Positions 22,199-32,135 of a stretch of DNA of 64,000 nt are shown here, piece after piece. Both the position numbers and the translations under genes were made by a program. Source of the stretch: Pohlia nutans (lineage: Eukaryota; Streptophyta; Bryopsida; Bryales; Mniaceae); the NCBI GenBank assembly GCA_022496805.1, contig CM040090.1, forward strand, positions 13,572,001-13,636,000, given 5' to 3'. The notes beneath the pieces were generated by a model that was not told the DNA's origin, searched no databases, and saw nothing but the letters and a program-made list of their open reading frames with translations. Each line of letters begins with the position of its first letter. The stretch's first letter is position 1.

Positions 22199-22660
22199 CG
22201 CAGAAAACGCTTTCTTCTGACCTCCGACGTTTAAAATCGAAAAGAAATTCGTGTTCTGGAGCTTCCGATTCCTGGTGAAAGATCTCGGGCTGTGGTGCAC
22301 GGGAAGGGGCGAGAGAGGGGGCGTTGGAGAGAGGAGGAGGAGGGCGAGAGCAGAGGCAGAGAGAGGAACACGGAAAGGGGGGCGTGGCACTGCAAAAGCT
22401 ACTGCACGCCGGGGTCGCGGGTCTGCTGTACTGCCGAAACGGAAGCAGCCAGGGTACGCCACGGAGAGAAGAAGGAGAGGAGAGGTACCGGATGCTCCGG
22501 TACGCCGGTCGCCTGACTACCGGCTGGGCCGGACCGTCCGTTCGGGGTGAGCTGGCTGTGCCAGCTAGGCCTTGCTTGCCAGCTCCCCGTGTCCGTTTTG
22601 AGAGTCTTGTGGGGCTGGGGATTCCTCCTTCCCATCTCCATGCAGGAAATCTGTGACTAT
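22199..22660 (-). promoter_or_regulatory. GC-rich leader/promoter region of RAB7
   Basis: The 460 bp upstream of the RAB7 ATG are GC-rich, with CT-rich tracts on the sense strand such as GCCCCTCTCTCGCCC-type runs, as in 5' leaders of plant housekeeping genes. No defined TATA box or start site can be assigned by eye. Confidence 0.4.
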
Positions 22661-22949
22661 GTCACTCCAGTTTTAAAATTAAATTTAAAAACACCATAAT
22701 AATAGTAATAGTAATAATAGTCATAATAATGATAGTAATATTCATAATAATAGTGGTCTTTTTCATTTTTTTATTTTTTTAAAGGTAAAGTAAAATGTTG
22801 TTTATGACACTATTTGAAATTTTAATTTTTGACATTATAGTGTTGAAAATAATAGGGTTATCCTTAAAGCTAAAGAGGGATAGCCCCTCTACATCACTAA
22901 GTTTCAAACTTCAATTAAAAATCGCCGAGATTTTCAATCACAAGAAGCG

Positions 22950-23193
22950 TTTGTTTTGAACAAGCATGTGAATTGGTGTGGGGACGAGTGAGATTCCATG
23001 GTGGGAACTTGAGTGAGCATTGGGGGAGCTTGTTTAGTTCTAGGAAGGTGCAAGGTTTGAATCTTCTTGACAACAATGATCAAAAACAAAAAGGAGACAA
23101 AACTTGTTTTCGCCGCTTTTCAGGCCAATAAACTAGTTTTATCTTGTTTTTCCTGTTGTGGAATTTTTTTGCTTGCCTTTGCGGATAACTCAA
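22950..23193 (+). repeat. SINE-like repeat, copy 1
   Basis: About 245 bp similar to 26780-27044: shared GAGATTCCA, TGGGAACT, GTTTGAATCT, TTGACAACAA/ATGACAACAA, CAAAACT and a GATAACTC tail. AGGTTTGAATCT (23053) resembles a Pol III B box (GGTTCGAAnCC). The A box is ambiguous, so a tRNA-derived SINE is only a candidate. Confidence 0.4.
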
Positions 23194-23439
23194 ATGTCGA
23201 AAAATAATACCCTTTCAGGTCTTGTGTTCACACTTCATAAAGACACTTGAATTTGTACACTCAAATGTTTTTATATCACAACTTTAGCAATTAATGTGCA
23301 TAATATTAGAACATGATATGTGGTGATTTTCTAATCAAATTTTGTACACAACATTCAATATTCCATGTAGATATTATAAAATGACAGAAGAGAGTGATAA
23401 AAAAAGGAGTTCGTAAAAGTTTATAGGGTATAATAACTG

Positions 23440-23581
23440 TACTGTTTTGTTAGTATTGTTCCCGGAACATTGAATGTCCCCTTACCCGGTGGGCACCGGA
23501 TCATTGACATTACGAACGGACACTTTATTCACGCCGGCCTTGAAATAGGGTCCGAGTTTCTATCTATCTATCTACTATTTT
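23440..23581 (+). repeat. LINE 3'-end fragment with (ATCT)n tail
   Basis: ATAGGGTCCGAGTTTCTATC followed by (TATC)n resembles the 3' end of the large LINE (ATAGGGTCGGTGTTTCTATG, then (TATC)n at 49071-49105 on the opposite strand). It is probably a severely 5'-truncated LINE copy or a SINE that shares its tail. A foldback element sits immediately to its right. Confidence 0.5.
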
Positions 23582-24836
23582 AACACCCAATTCGCTAATT
23601 TTGCACTTGGCCATATAATCATGCACTTGGCCCCCAAGCGCATTAAAAAAATTGTTTGAAAAAATCTCTTAAAAACAGGGATTTTTGTCTTTTTACAATC
23701 TCTTACGCTCTAAAGAAACAATTATTTAATTTATTTCTCATCCTTATCTTTATCTTTTATTTTATCTTTATCTCTATCTTTATCTCATTTTTTCTTTTAC
23801 CTTGTTTTTTTTTTTCTTGTCTTCTTTCTTGTCTTTTTTTGTCTTCTTTCTTCTTTTCCTTCTAGTCTTCCACTAGTCTTCCTTTCTCTTCCTTCACCTT
23901 GCCATTTTTGGAGTTTAAATGATAATTTTTTTTAAATAAATAAAAATCAGGGAGCAGGCTGAATCCATTACAGGCCCGGAAGAAAATAAATAAATAAATA
24001 AAATAAAATAAAATAAAAATAAAAATAAAAAAATTCCGGTTTTTTCGAGCAGAGGGTCCGCGCGCGCGGACCCTACTCTTTTTTTGATCCACTCTCCTTC
24101 CCTCCTCTCCTTGCTTTTTCTTCCCCTCTCCCCTTTATAAACCCTCCCTCATTCTCCCTCCCTCACTCTTCTTTCCTCCTCTCTCTTCTTCCTTTACATT
24201 GAGGAGAAGGAAGAAGGAAGAAAGGAAGAAGAACAAGAGAGGAAAAAGGGAGGAAGGAGAGTGTGAGGGAGGGAGGGTGAGAGAGGGTTTATATAGGGGA
24301 GAGGGGGGAGTGAGGGAAGGAGAGTGGATCAAAAAAAGAGTAGGGTCCGCGCGCGCGGACCCTCCCTGCCCGGAATAACCGGAATTTTTTTTTTTTATTT
24401 ATTTATTTTTTATTTATTTTTTAAATTTTAAATTCTCGTTTTTTTTTCTTCCGGGCCTGTAATGGATTCAGCCTGCTCCCTGATTTTATTTCTTTTAAAA
24501 AAAATTATCATTTAAACTCCAAAAATGGCAAGGTGAAGAAAAAAAAGGAAGACAAGTGGAAGACTAGAAGAAAAAGAAGAAGGAAGACAAGAGGAAGACA
24601 AGAAAGAAGATTTTTTTTAAAACAAGGTAAAAGAAAAAGAAAAGATAAAGATAAAGATAAAAGATAAAGATAAGGATATAAAATAAAATAAATAATTGTT
24701 TCTTTACAATGAAGAGATTGTAGAAAGACAAAAATCCTTGTTTTTTACAAAAAAATTCAAACAATTTCTTTTAAAGCCAAGTTTGCTCATGAAATGAGTG
24801 CACTTGGCCAAGTGCAAAATTAGGGAATTGGGTGTT
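23582..24836. mobile_element. 1.25-kb foldback element with GC palindromes
   Basis: Two arms of about 620 bp are inverted around 24204. The ends read AACACCCAATTCGCTAATTT on the left and the complement of AACACCCAATTCCCTAATTT on the right. Each arm carries the perfect 20-bp palindrome GGGTCCGCGCGCGCGGACCC (24054-24073 and 24343-24362), a CT/GA-rich inner tract, and the sequence AGGCTGAATCCATTACAGGC. No protein is encoded; long frames within it are low-complexity. T-runs flank both ends, so any target duplication is uncertain. Confidence 0.9.
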
Positions 24837-26779
24837 TTTTGTTCATTTATGAAGGCGAAAAAATAAGGTCGCTTGAATTTTTTTAAGGGTGACTTCAATT
24901 TAAGAATGAAAGATTTGTGGTTTCAAAACGACCATTTTGATACATGGCATATTTTGGAAATATAATTTTCATGAATTTTTTATCATTAGATTGACTTGAG
25001 AACATGATGGCATGTATTGGTTCAAATTTTAAAACTCCTCAAGGACCAAGGTGCCTAAAGTGGGATTTTATTGATTTTATGCACACTCTAGTGACTTCAT
25101 TTTTTTTAATTATTTTTTGGTGTTTTTTTGGTGTTTTTTTGGTAGCTTGTTTTAGGTTATATTCTACATCACAAGTTTTGTTTTGTGGAATTCCAACAAA
25201 AACTGCAACAATATTGAAGTTTTGTTTTGTGGAATTCCAATAAAAACTGCAACAGTATTGAAGATTTCAAATTATTTTGTGTTTTGTGGGAAATTAAAAA
25301 AATCTCAAAAATTACTTTCTAAACTTAAGAATTTTTTCATGCACAATCACAAAATTTCTTAGAAAAATAACATATGAAGCTCATTTTCAAACTCAATTTT
25401 CACAATTTTTAAAAACAAAAAAATGTGCATAGGATGTAGATAGCTTGCTACAACATTTTTACCATTGCAATTGATATGATTCAATTCCACGTTTTTCTAT
25501 TAGCATTATAATTTAGCATTATGATTTTTTCTTTAATCATGAACTTCCTTCCAAATAATGATTTTTAAAATGATGATAGTTAATGTTTTGTTTTAAATTT
25601 CTTTGATAGATTCTCAACTTAACACTTTAAAACAATTGAGTTATCCATAAAGTAAAGAAAGGGTAGCATATTTGTTTCATAGAGTTTATAGGGTTAAAAA
25701 TAGACTTCACTACAATTGTGAGTCACTAGGAAGGCATTTTCAAGAAAAAGGTATGGTAGAAAATATTGTCACAAGCTTCGGTTTTTTATGTTTTGTGGAA
25801 TTTCGGTTTTGTAGAAAAAATGTATATACTATGAGGACATTAAATTTTAGAGTTATGTATTTTTAGATTGGGTGTTTTTTCTATTTTTTAGTTTCTAATT
25901 TTACAACAAGCGGCTAGTCGCGTAGTCTCTGCCTTAAAAACAAATGTTTTTACTGTCCAACTATGTAACTTGTAGGAATAGGTTAAAACGTTCAGGGGAA
26001 AATTGAGAAGGCGAAAGTAAAAACATTGTGGTAAGAATCGTTAAAAGGTAAAAAAAGTAAATGTAAAAACAAGAAGTAAAAAAGATATTGTGGTGATTTC
26101 TGACAGTTTGACTCAAAGTGTCACTGTTCACTAACTCACTAACTCCTCACTAACTCCTCACTATTCACTAACTCCTGAAAACACAACGTTTTCGTGGTCT
26201 CTCCCCTGTAGGGGCAGAGACAATAAATGGGCTGAATTGGAGGATTTGGCATGAAATACGGTGTAGTGTTTTTCATTGATGAAAACACTATTTTCACGGA
26301 GTACAAATTTTCTCATATTCTTGTATCTAAGCCGTGATGTTTTTGGAGTCATGTTTCTAAAAATGCTACTTTGTATTCTTGGAAAAAATAAAATATGTTA
26401 AAAGGGCATTTTGAGTGGTAAATTCATTTGACATGAAAAATTTAAAACTTGAAATGCCTTATCTAATTGTGTTTTAATATATAAATCTTATGGGATTTCT
26501 AAATTGGCCTTTTTAATTGAAATGTAAAAAAACCTTACTTTTACCACATACAACTTATTTACTATGATATTGTAATTGATTGAAAAAGTTCAAAATTGAA
26601 CTTGGATTGGAAATATTTTTTCAGAAAATGTCTTAGCTACATAAGAATTGAGGTCTATTTGGGGATCCGTGTTTAATTAAATACTTTTCAAAACTCATTT
26701 TTGCCACATTTATGGTATACGTGTAGTCATTGAATTTCAAGGCAAAGACTATATTCTACCATAAAAACACCCAGCACCC
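24837..26779. other. AT-rich intergenic
   Basis: No gene is seen. GAAGTTTTGTTTTGTGGAAT is directly repeated near 25160-25230. A longer copy of the AGTCTCTGCC-ended repeat lies at 25911-26224. Confidence 0.5.
25911..26224. repeat. Short repeat with AGTCTCTGCC ends, copy 2
   Basis: Starts CGGCTAGTCGCGTAGTCTCT and ends GGGGCAGAGACAA, 314 bp. Inside are several CACTAACTCCT tandem units (26125-26178). Same ends as 3212-3345. Confidence 0.6.
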
Positions 26780-27044
26780 AAGCGGCTTACTTTGGATGAG
26801 CATAAGGCCGGTGTGAAGGGCATGTGGAGATTCCACCTTGGGAACTCAAGTGTGGCTTGTAGGAAGTCCTCTAACATTGGACAGGTGTAATGTTTGAATC
26901 TCCATGACAACAAAGACCATGGTGATTGGTATGAAAAAAACGGAGGCAAAACTAGTTTTTTATGCCTTTGAAGCTCCAAAAACCCATTGTGCCTTGTTTT
27001 TCCTCTTCTAGTAAAGTTTTGGTGAATTTTACAGATAACTCTCA
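26780..27044 (+). repeat. SINE-like repeat, copy 2
   Basis: Relative of 22950-23193, with a weaker B-box-like TGTTTGAATCTCC at about 26890 and the tail ACAGATAACTCTCAA. Confidence 0.4.
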
Positions 27045-28129
27045 ATATAAAAAATAATTAATTGTGGAACGATTCTTTCTTGAAAAGTTTGAAAGATAAA
27101 ACTTCATCTTTGTGAAACAACTCAAAAAAAATTTGTTCTTTAAATTCAAATATTACGATCTTACAATTGATGGGACTTTTCACTTTTAAATTTTAGAAGA
27201 ACATGTTTCATTAATTAACTAAAGGATCATAAGGTTGAATTTACAGAAAAATAAATAATATGATAGTTCTAGGTTTTTAAAAAGAGGCTACTATAAAAGG
27301 GGGTTTTTGGAAGTAGATTTTCATCGAATGCACTTAAAAAACTTTAGAGGTTAAAAAAACAAAATCCCCATAATAAACACATAAAACAATGAGGTCTAAA
27401 TTGGGTTTATTTGTTCTAAAAAGATTGACCTCTGGTGGGAGCTTGGAGGCAAGGAGGAGTGTAGCTTTAGAGTTTATGAGTTAAAATAAATTTTGGCTTG
27501 GAAAAAGTCTTACATAAAATCTTCAATTTTGCAAAAACAAAAAATTGTCCCAGCTTGAGAGCTATGCAAAAATATTTATGCCATATGCTTTTGAAATCAT
27601 CCAATCATGGGCTCAAAATACATTGATTGTTCCATCCACCAATAAAAAGGTGGCGCTCCGCAGGGACATGCCCAAGCAAAATCACTGTACATGCGTGGAA
27701 CTCGGCACTACTTACTTGGGCAACTCCTTTGACAATGCCACCTTTTCCAATAGTGATCTTTCTTATAGGCCCATATTATTTTATTATTTAAGACATGACA
27801 CATTGCATTTTTCATTTATTATATATAAATAAATATATCATTTATCATTTATCATTTATTATTTGAGATTTGAAAAGTCAACGGATCGAGTGCCAATTTT
27901 GACCGCAGTCTCATACCTATGGAATACTTGAGTTGAAGCCTTGTTCTGACACTGAGGGCTTGATTTATGTGCAGCACTTTTTGTTGGAAACTTTTTGGAA
28001 TGCATCCTTTTGTTCAGCTCTTGACAAGCTATGGTGAGCCATGAGATGGAGGTACCTATTACCATCCATTTTTAAACAATCTGAACATCTTGGAGGTCGG
28101 ACAATTTTTTTTTGAGGGAATGGTAAATC
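27045..28129. other. AT-rich intergenic
   Basis: No gene, RNA gene or clear repeat was recognised. A short ATTTATCATTTATC run lies near 27838. Confidence 0.45.
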
Positions 28130-28675
28130 TTAACCCTTTAACGTCCTGATTCAACATTGTTTTCAAAGATTTGTTATAAAATGGTTGATGAAAAACGAAA
28201 ATGGAGTTGATGTATAAAACAAAGTTGCAAATGTCAATGTGTAGATAACATCCGTACGGTTGGATTCATCATATTTATTATTAATATTTTAAAGTAATTT
28301 TGCAAGGTTTTCTCTTGAAATTCAATTAAAAATCCAAAATTAACACAAAAACATTTAAAAATATTGTAATGAAATTAGAATGACATGTACTACGAGATGG
28401 TATGGTTTCCATTATTTGATTCTACTTACTATGGAAAATCATATTTAAGGTCTTTCTTTTTGAACTAAGATTGAAACTTGACATTAATCACTTTTGTAAT
28501 TTTTCAAAAATTCACATTATCTTATTTGGAAGATCCATACCGTACAAATGGTATTCAACTAGCACAAGAATGAAAAAAAAAAAATTGGATGAAAAACATC
28601 CGGTACCTACAGAAATCGAGCTGCTCAAATTCATCTGGCGTCCAGATTCTGAACGCCGGCGCGCTAAAGGGTTAA
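28130..28675. mobile_element. TTAA-flanked MITE, subfamily C
   Basis: Starts TTAA-CCCTTTAACGTCC and ends GGCGCGCTAAAGGG-TTAA, 546 bp. A second copy at 34003-34925 is split by a nested insertion, and an inverted partial copy ends at 5663. Confidence 0.75.
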
Positions 28676-28853
28676 TGAAGTTGAATCCAAATGAAGTCCT
28701 GTTTTTTTTGATAAAATTTGTAATTTTCATGAATTTTTTAAGTGGTATGCCTTGAAAATAAGAAATTTCTCCCAGGTGGGACCATGTGCACCCCAAAAAT
28801 GCTCTACAATCATTCAAAAATTAGCCTATATGGTAGTTGAAAAAGAAGTTACC

Positions 28854-29400
28854 TTAACCCCTAAATGACGGAGGGGGTAAGAGCAAAACAATGTGTTATA
28901 AAAAATTACTTCTTCGACTTCAATGAAGTTTGGTCCAAAAGAGAAAATCAAGAGCTTGATGTTTAGTAATTATCCATACGGTCAAACTTCAAAAAATAGC
29001 TTTTTATCTTCTCATAATGAATTTAAAAGCATTTAACTTCAAATATTTATCAAAATTACAAATTTTATTTTTAGAATTTGAATTTTTGTTTGATTTGTTA
29101 AAAATAGACATTCTATTCTAAAATTAAAAAAATAAATATTTTCAAAGGAGAGAACATCATTACTTTTCCCAAATAGTAAGTTCTCTAACACTAAACAATG
29201 TAGAAGTGTTTGTCTTTGAAAATTTCTCCTAGGTGGATTTTAACTCGGATTGGCATGATTCAAATTGGGTTGGAAAGTAAACTTGATTCCCTATTTCAAA
29301 ATATTTTTTATTTTCTATAAAAATGTTTTTTTCTATCTCGGGTAGCCCGTAAAAAAAGGGCAGAGACCATAAAATAGTTGATCTTTCACTTAGGGGTTAA
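28854..29400. mobile_element. TTAA-flanked MITE, subfamily D, copy 1
   Basis: Starts TTAA-CCCCTAAATGACGG and ends TCACTTAGGGG-TTAA, 547 bp. It matches 47617-48179 in inverted orientation (GACCAAACTTCATCGAAGTT-like stretch). It also carries the remnant GGGCAGAGACCATAAA near 29358, an insertion of the AGTCTCTGCC-ended repeat. Confidence 0.7.
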
Positions 29401-29504
29401 ACCGCCTCATTTCGAGCTAATTCTTGTTTTGCACCATTTGCTCTCATGGAATCTACTCGATTGATGTGCTACGTTGCTTCTTTCATTGTCTTAATTGCTT
29501 AATC

Positions 29505-30015
29505 CTTAACTGCCTAAGCGTTCATTTTTTGAACAATGTATAGATTTCATCCATGTTTTTTCATCCGTCATGCACTTTTTGCAATGTGAAATTTTTATTA
29601 TAGATTTTATGGGAAGTTAGCTTCATGCATGTGTGATCTAATTAGAAAGGGGACGATTTATGAAATGTTTATGCCTCATCCTATGTTAAAGCGATTTACC
29701 AAAAATTTCTAAGATCTTAGTTCAAAAGTGTTCAAAAGTGCTCTAGAAAAAGTCAACTCATGAAATTAAGTAGCCAAAAAATCTCCAAAAGAAAACTGCA
29801 ATTAGAGTATTACATTTTGGCCCATCACAACAAATTTCATCCATAGATTGTCAATATCGTATTTGTAATTGAATTACAAAATAATTTTGAATTTTAAATT
29901 TCAAAATTCATAACGTACATCTTTTATTCATACATCTAGTTCAAAATATCCCTCTTAATTGCATTTTATAATGCATCTTTGCAAAACTGGCTAATTTGGA
30001 GAGGGCATTAGGCAT
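29505..30015. repeat. TTAA-flanked MITE, subfamily A, degenerate copy
   Basis: Begins TTAACTGCCTAAGCG and runs collinear with 5667-6183 (CATGTGTGATC, AAAAAATCTCCAAAA, CCCATCACAAC, CCTCTTAATTGCATTTTATA). Its right terminus has decayed. Confidence 0.6.
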
Positions 30016-30220
30016 TTAGGAATTATTCATTACTTTGTGATCTCATTCTCATTCATATAAGTACCTAAAAACTCTTTATTTACATCCAATTCCACCAATC
30101 ACTTATTGCATTTAACGTGTACTTGAGATGACATGGAATTGGGTTAATTCCAAGGGAGAATCGGGATTGATGATACAATGCGGAATTGGGTCTTGGATGG
30201 TTTTGGATGTGTCCACCTTA

Positions 30221-30582
30221 GGGCCGCTTCACACTCTGGCCATCTAAGTCAAGAGGCCGTGGGATTGAGTGGCCAAATTTTGTTGAGAGTCTAAAGAAAT
30301 GAGCTGAAAATAGGCAATAAAATATAGTTTTGATTTTTTATGAAAAAAATCGATGGCCTCTTGACCATAGTTTGGGTTTATATTCCCATTCGACCGATAC
30401 TTCCGTCTAGAGTCTGTCAACCTTGTTCAAAAAGTGTTGCCATGTAAGCATTTTGAAGGGCGACGGCCTTTGGACTTTGGCCTCTAGTGTGAAGGGTCAA
30501 GAGGTAGAAGTCTTGGTTTTTTGCAATCCAATTGGTGGAAATCGACGACCTCTCGAACTTCGGCCATAGTGTGCATCGGCTC
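30221..30582. mobile_element. Harbinger/Tourist-type MITE, copy 2
   Basis: 362 bp, starting GGGCCGCTTCACACTCTGG and flanked by TTA at 30218-30220 and 30583-30585. Same length and content as 1989-2348; the right terminus is slightly decayed (GTGTGCATCGGCTC). Confidence 0.88.
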
Positions 30583-30799
30583 TTAGCCGCACACATCATG
30601 CTTGCACACCATCATCTTACCTCTCCACATGACTAGGAATCCTTAATGAACCAACTAAATTAGGAATTCCTACTTCTAGCACTGGGTTGTTTGCTTTGCC
30701 TCAACAGCATAAATCGGACTTTTCTTCTCTAGAAAATTTAGGTCTAGGCTCGTATAGGTTTGGGAATAGGAATACTAGCTTCACTAATGGGCATACTTT

Positions 30800-31090
30800 A
30801 ACAACATTAGCACCACGTACATGTGGCTGCAAGTTGCAATCGTCGTTGATGAAGAAACATGTGGACACGTAAGAGTGCCTCACTCTTTTCAGCAAGACAT
30901 TGATCACTACCTTCGCAACTCAACTAGGGTTGCAATAGTTGTGAACCGCGACTGCAAGCCGCTTCCAAGTTTTAGACGCATTGGGAGCGCGGCTGCATCT
31001 CACAGCTATAGCAACGCGATTATTGTTCAACCCCAACGCACTTATATCGGTGTTGCGGTTGCAATTGGTGGTTGAGGTTGATGTGCGTGG
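30800..31090 (+). repeat. About 290-bp repeat, copy 1
   Basis: Related to 31804-32090 and 34470-34760 (inverted): shared ACATGTGG, TTCAGCAAG, GGTTGCAA, TTGGGAGCGC, GATGTGCGTGG. The relation is clear but diverged. Confidence 0.6.
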
Positions 31091-31300
31091 TGCTCTTGCC
31101 ACCGATTGCTGGTATCCTCAAATTTCTTGCTAAAACTTGAGGCTTTTTGCTGACTTTTAACTAGCCAAACCACTCGAGGTTGGTATTTTGCTCACAAACA
31201 CCAATCAAGAGGACAAAATTGAGGTGAAGGTGGTATACAAGGTCTCAACCAACAATTAGCACTAGTAGCACACTACAACAGAATGAGGCTTTTATCAGGG

Positions 31301-31373
31301 ACTTGGTGAGTGTAACTGGTCACATAAGACAAAAAAAAACCTTGTCTTATGTGACCACTTACACTCACCAAGT
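31301..31373. repeat. 30-bp-arm hairpin
   Basis: Arms 31301-31330 (starting ACTTGGTGAGTGTAACTGG) and 31344-31373 are reverse complements with one mismatch, with a 13-base A-rich loop. Could be a hairpin small-RNA source or the core of a small MITE; no gene context decides. Confidence 0.75.
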
Positions 31374-31803
31374 GAAAAATGATCACTGGAAAAGTCCCAA
31401 TACAGTTCTGGGTAGAACTGTCGTTTTTCATTCCACACTTTGTGGAAACAATGAACAATGACAGAATATTGTGTCTAGATTTTTGTCTTCTTGTGACCAA
31501 AACCACTCACCAGCATCGACACAACCCATGTGTCTAGCGCGGTTTCATTCCTTTTTCATTTATAGAAAGGGAAAAACAACACATTTCCTACTAGTGTAGA
31601 GAATCCAGCCTCGGCTGGTGGGAATGCTGTAAGAGTAAGAGCTCTAGGGTTTGATTCACCTTTTATACCTCGCTCCCTGCTGCTCAAAACCAACGGACTG
31701 AGGGTCATCGCTTCCCAAGTACTGTACAGCCGCTTGTTTGCATGTAACTTAACCACGGGAACCAAAGATCTAAGACGATGAAGCGATGAGGACAGTTACA
31801 ATT

Positions 31804-32090
31804 GTCCCACACACATGAAGCTTCAAGCTGCAGCCTTCATTGATGAAGATACATGTGGAAGGTTAAGAGTGGCTCGTTATTTTCAGCAAGTCATTGAATA
31901 TTGCTTTAGAAGCTCAACCAGGGTTGTAACAACTGTTGAACAGTGATTGCAAATGGCTGCAAGGTTTTTGACCACCTGGGAGCGCAGTAGCATCTTGCAG
32001 GATCTCGCCAATCTTTCAACGAGAACACTCTGCCGCTAATACCGGTGCCGCGGCTGCAGCCGACAGTTGAGGTCGATGTGCGTGGGCCTA
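31804..32090 (+). mobile_element. About 285-bp MITE, copy 2
   Basis: Ends GTCCCACACACATG and GATGTGCGTGGGCC are inverted over about 13 bp. An inverted copy lies at 34470-34760. It is 45 bp left of the Tc1 element. Confidence 0.6.
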
Positions 32091-32135
32091 AATGCGTCTT
32101 CAGCTCCTCGCCAGTCCCAAAAGCCAGCACTCATA

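Noticed and set aside
22251..22656. Plus-strand Arg/Gly-rich frames
   Set aside because: They lie in the GC-rich leader of RAB7 on the opposite strand; composition artefact.
23656..24898. Low-complexity Phe/Leu/Lys frames on both strands
   Set aside because: Produced by CT- and AT-rich arms of the foldback element.
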